From positions 1-6,836 of the forward strand of contig SXOM01000462.1 of the NCBI GenBank assembly GCA_005776735.1: a stretch of DNA of 6,836 bases, read 5' to 3'. Positions 4,736 through 6,836 of the stretch are shown here, in pieces. The notes under the pieces were generated by a model that was given only the letters and a program-made list of their open reading frames with translations, had not been told where the DNA came from and searched no databases. The stretch comes from Pseudomonadota bacterium (GTDB taxonomy: Bacteria; Myxococcota_A; UBA796; SXON01). Both the position numbers and the translations under genes were made by a program. Numbering within the stretch: the first letter of the stretch is position 1; the number at the start of each line of letters is the position of its first letter.

Positions 4736-6012
4736 CAGCGCCCTCGGCTCACGCCCGGGAGTGCATCGAGCCGGACGACGTACGGCACGATCGACCCGAG
4801 GTCGAGCGACAGCTCCCACCGCAGCTCCCCGTCGGGGGCGATGTCGTCGATGACGCCCGAGGTCGAGAAGACCGCCAGCGTGCTGCCGTCGGCGGCGCGG
4901 TCCACGTCGCCGAGGATGTACACCTCGAGGTTCTTCGGGTGCGTCCACGTCCACGCCGCCGTCGCGGTCGCCGTGGTCTCGTCCAACGTGAGCTCGAGCA
5001 CCCGCGACGGGTCCTCGTCGCGGTCGTCGAACAGGATGACCCCCCCGTCGAGGAACTGGAACTGGTGCTGCCACTTGGGCCGGTCGGCCTGCGTCGCGAA
5101 CGTGTAGGTCGACTCCGGGCCGCCGATGCGCCGGCCCACGGCGAGGTCGGCGTCGAGCTCCACCAGCTCGCTGGAGTTGCGCAGGCCCAGCCAGTACCCC
5201 CCGCCGTCGCGCCGGTCGAGCGCGTTGGCGTGCGTCCACTGTCGGCCGCCTTCGATCTCGTCGTCGGGCGGCACCTCCCAGGCGTCCCACGTGCTCCACA
5301 GCGGGGTGATCGCCCCGTCGTCGCTCACGTGATGGATGGCGTCGCCGATGACCTCCGCGCCGGACTGCCCCGGGCGCACGTCCGTCACCAGGCAGTCGGC
5401 GCCGCCGTCGTCGGCATCGACGAAGTCATGGTTGAACGCGGGGACGGTATGGCGGCTCACCTCGGTGCCGTCCCAGTCGACGGTGACGAGCTGGCTGGTC
5501 TCGGTGAGCTCGGCCTCCTCGATCTCCGAGTAGCGGAGGCCCTCGCCGTCCGGACGCACCCGCACCCGCAGCACCCGCTTGCCGTCGTGGGCCTTCTTCG
5601 CCCACACCACCCGCCCGTCCTGGTCGAGCACGACCGCCCACGACGGCTCGCTCACGATGCCGGTGAGCAGGTAGCCCTCCCACCCCGGCGTGCCGCTGAC
5701 CGACCAGCCCGGGAGCTCCGCGGGGACCGTGCCCGTGGCGAAGTCCACGTCGTCGCTGGACTCGCCCGCTTCGCTCACCACGCGCGCGGTGAACTCGTGG
5801 TCGGGCGCCAGCCCGAGGAGCGGCACCCGGTGGTCGCCCCCCGCGTCCTGCCAATCGGTCGTGAGCACCGGCCCGGCCTCGTCGTCGACCTCGACGCGGG
5901 TGCGCGCCGAGGTGGTGCCGCCCCACGAGGCGAAAACCAACATCGGCACGTCGTCGTCGGGCCACAGCGTGGGGTTGGAGACCGCGCAGGCGGCGAGGGC
6001 GACGAGGATCAC
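4735..6012 (-). CDS. Arylsulfotransferase-like beta-propeller lipoprotein
   Basis: The 425-residue protein begins MILVALAACAVSN: 8 hydrophobic residues, then lipobox Cys9 (LAAC). GTG 6012 is the only possible start, because an in-frame TAG lies at 6024-6022 with no start codon between. Residues 22-93 resemble a fibronectin-III-like domain. The remainder resembles arylsulfotransferase (ASST) family propellers: NHDFVDADDGG (194-204), QWTHANALDRRDGGGYWLGLRN (258-279), QHQFQFLDGGVILFDDRD (315-332) and GDVDRAADGSTLAVF (368-382). H195, H261, R278 and H316 are candidates for active-site residues seen in ASST (E. coli His252, His356, Arg374, His436). No His occurs after H358, so the counterpart of sulfo-accepting His436 may be missing. 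It may therefore bind a ligand rather than transfer sulfate, or may be a divergent enzyme. It should be anchored outside the cytoplasm. It is first in an operon with the MscS-cNMP channel. Confidence 0.8.
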   Translation of the reverse strand: MILVALAACAVSNPTLWPDDDVPMLVFASWGGTTSARTRVEVDDEAGPVLTTDWQDAGGDHRVPLLGLAPDHEFTARVVSEAGESSDDVDFATGTVPAELPGWSVSGTPGWEGYLLTGIVSEPSWAVVLDQDGRVVWAKKAHDGKRVLRVRVRPDGEGLRYSEIEEAELTETSQLVTVDWDGTEVSRHTVPAFNHDFVDADDGGADCLVTDVRPGQSGAEVIGDAIHHVSDDGAITPLWSTWDAWEVPPDDEIEGGRQWTHANALDRRDGGGYWLGLRNSSELVELDADLAVGRRIGGPESTYTFATQADRPKWQHQFQFLDGGVILFDDRDEDPSRVLELTLDETTATATAAWTWTHPKNLEVYILGDVDRAADGSTLAVFSTSGVIDDIAPDGELRWELSLDLGSIVPYVVRLDALPGVSRGR

Positions 6013-6018
6013 GGGGCG

Positions 6019-6024
6019 TCCCTA
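6019..6024 (-). promoter_or_regulatory. Possible -10 element (TAGGGA) for the lipoprotein-channel operon
   Basis: Read on the minus strand, TAGGGA lies 6 nt before GTG 6012. It matches the spacing of the two clearer boxes (TAGACT, TAGTCT) but lacks the final T. Its TAG is the in-frame stop that limits the gene start. There is no Shine-Dalgarno sequence between it and the GTG. Confidence 0.25.
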
Positions 6025-6037
6025 TTCCGAACCGGGC

Positions 6038-6057
6038 GGGCCGGCCCACCGGCCGGT
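6038..6057. repeat. Two abutting 10-bp perfect palindromes in the divergent promoter region
   Basis: GGGCCGGCCC (6038-6047) is followed directly by ACCGGCCGGT (6048-6057). Both are perfect palindromes and both lie inside the 69-bp gap between the divergent start codons at 6012 and 6082. They are well placed to be a shared operator controlling both directions. GC-only palindromes arise easily in such DNA, so this is a candidate only. Confidence 0.3.
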
Positions 6058-6069
6058 CCACCCACCGGA

Positions 6070-6075
6070 TAGTCT
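6070..6075 (+). promoter_or_regulatory. -10-like box (TAGTCT) placed for a leaderless mRNA of the pseudoprotease gene
   Basis: TAGTCT fits TAnnnT and is only 6 nt upstream of ATG 6082, so transcription would start at or next to the A of ATG. The TAG is also an in-frame stop, so translation cannot begin further upstream. No Shine-Dalgarno sequence is present. The double palindrome occupies the -15 to -35 zone. Confidence 0.5.
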
Positions 6076-6081
6076 CGACGC

Positions 6082-6836
6082 ATGTCCGCTCTGCTGCTTG
6101 CCGCCTTGTGCCACGCCGCCGCCCCCGAGTTGCCCGAAGGCAGCGTGCTCACGCCCACCTTCGCCCTGACGGGGGGCATCACCTGGTCCAGCGGCGAAGG
6201 TTTCGTCGCGGCCACCCCGCGCGGACCGTTGGTGTTCTCGGTCCTCCACGCGTTCGGCCCCAGCGCCGGCCTGCGCTACCAGCTCGACGGGGGCGCCGTC
6301 GCCCGCGACGCGCGCATGTCGGCGAAGGACGTGCAGACGGGAAAGAAGGTCGTCGGAGTCGCCCGCGCAATCGGCCTCGCCTACACCGAAGTGGACCTGG
6401 CGGATCCCGCGCTGGACGTGGTGGCCTTCGCCCCGTCGCTCGACAAGCGCGGTCGGGCCGGAGGCCCCGTCCCCCCGACGCCGCTCCCGCTGAGCGACAC
6501 CTGCCCCGAGCGCGGGGCCGAGCTCTGGGTGCCCGGGAACGCCCTCGACGCCGCGCAAGGCATCCGCTCGCTGCCGGTCGAGGTCGCCACCTGCGACGGC
6601 CGCACGCTCGACGTCCGGTTCAAGCTCCCCGGTGTCGACGGGACCGGGCTCGGCGGCGCCCCGGTGGTCGACGGATCGGGCCGCGTCTACGGCATGCTCG
6701 CGATCTGGGACGACCGCGACGACGGTGCGCACGGGCTCGGCCCCACCGCGGCCGCGCTCCTGGCCCACGCGGCCGGCGTCCGGTTGCCCACGGGCGCCCC
6801 CCCGGTTCCGCCACCGCCGCCGCCGAGCCCGTGGGG
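6082..6836 (+). CDS. Exported trypsin-fold protein with Ser-to-Gly active site (probable pseudoprotease), 3' end outside window
   Basis: ATG 6082 opens a frame with no stop to the window end (251 codons plus 2 bases). MSALLLAALCHAAAPELP looks like a short signal peptide, probably cut by signal peptidase I near residues 12-15; Leu before C10 argues against a lipobox. The following domain has trypsin/HtrA-like landmarks: GEGFVAA (38-44, cf. GSGF), VLHAF with H56 at the catalytic His position, and DPALDVVAF (108-116) with D112 at the catalytic Asp position. The nucleophile motif GLGGAPVVD (189-197) aligns with GxSGGPxxx, so the Ser position is G191. C141 and C171 may form a disulfide. Residues 236-250 become Pro-rich (TGAPPVPPPPPPSPW), suggesting a linker to another domain beyond the edge. 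If the alignment is right, the protein cannot hydrolyse peptides by the usual mechanism and may bind or sense a partner. ATG is forced by the in-frame TAG at 6070. Confidence 0.75.
   Translation, partial: MSALLLAALCHAAAPELPEGSVLTPTFALTGGITWSSGEGFVAATPRGPLVFSVLHAFGPSAGLRYQLDGGAVARDARMSAKDVQTGKKVVGVARAIGLAYTEVDLADPALDVVAFAPSLDKRGRAGGPVPPTPLPLSDTCPERGAELWVPGNALDAAQGIRSLPVEVATCDGRTLDVRFKLPGVDGTGLGGAPVVDGSGRVYGMLAIWDDRDDGAHGLGPTAAALLAHAAGVRLPTGAPPVPPPPPPSPW

Noticed and set aside
3386..5107. A 573-codon plus-strand open frame across the channel and lipoprotein genes
   Set aside because: It is antisense to the MscS-cNMP and ASST-like genes, which have strong motifs; its His/Arg/Gln-rich product looks like a GC-driven shadow.
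4736..5299. Upstream extension of the channel reading frame to 5299 on the minus strand
   Set aside because: It overlaps the ASST-like gene out of frame and is Arg-rich; ATG 4735 with GAGGG upstream and the TGATG overlap is the natural start.
4939..6072. A 377-codon plus-strand frame opposite the ASST-like gene
   Set aside because: Composition is biased to Arg, Val, Gly and His with no motif; the minus-strand reading gives the propeller protein.
6022..6768. A 248-codon minus-strand frame opposite the trypsin-fold gene
   Set aside because: Its product is Gly/Arg/Glu-rich and motif-free. The plus frame has a signal peptide, trypsin-fold landmarks, a promoter-like box and high third-position GC, even though it runs off the window.
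6776..6836. C-rich run near the window end, considered as a structural or regulatory element
   Set aside because: It is the in-frame codon run for the Pro-rich linker of the trypsin-fold protein.

Overview
The window is very GC-rich and its codons end mostly in G or C. It holds an Asp-Thr-repeat lipoprotein (a DTADTAGDTGDTAG stretch), several start codons that are GTG or TTG, and -10-like TAnnnT boxes placed very close to start codons. Together these suggest a myxobacterium-like (Myxococcota/Deltaproteobacteria-type) chromosome. That assignment is inferred from style and has not been tested by search.

Left part, plus strand (1-3074). The window opens inside the 3' end of an enolase gene, which closes with a hairpin. 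Next comes a small acidic secreted lipoprotein of unknown function (326-814), then a cobalamin-binding-type radical SAM enzyme (889-2295, TTG start), then a HAD-IB phosphatase (2403-3074, GTG start). Each gene has its own plausible -10 box, so this looks like a row of separately transcribed genes rather than a tight operon.

Convergent zone (3075-3211). This short stretch separates the plus-strand HAD gene from the minus-strand operon. It contains a possible 42-codon minus-strand reading frame and a weak hairpin.

Minus-strand operon (6012 down to 3212). The first gene encodes an arylsulfotransferase-like beta-propeller lipoprotein. Its stop codon overlaps the start of the second gene (TGATG), which encodes an MscS-type channel fused to a C-terminal cyclic-nucleotide-binding domain. 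Coupled translation of a surface lipoprotein and a ligand-gated membrane channel is the most system-like arrangement here. No joint function can be assigned from sequence alone.

Right edge. Divergent from that operon, with 69 bp between start codons, is an exported trypsin-fold protein (6082 onward, cut by the window end). Its catalytic Ser position reads Gly, so it is probably a pseudoprotease. The divergent spacer carries two abutting 10-bp perfect palindromes.

Recurring oddities are start codons with no Shine-Dalgarno sequence directly downstream of TAG-beginning -10-like boxes (likely leaderless mRNAs) and lipoprotein signal peptides of only 8 residues with no basic residue. I see no mobile element, CRISPR array, tRNA or rRNA. 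I found no convincing novel defence or biosynthetic system.
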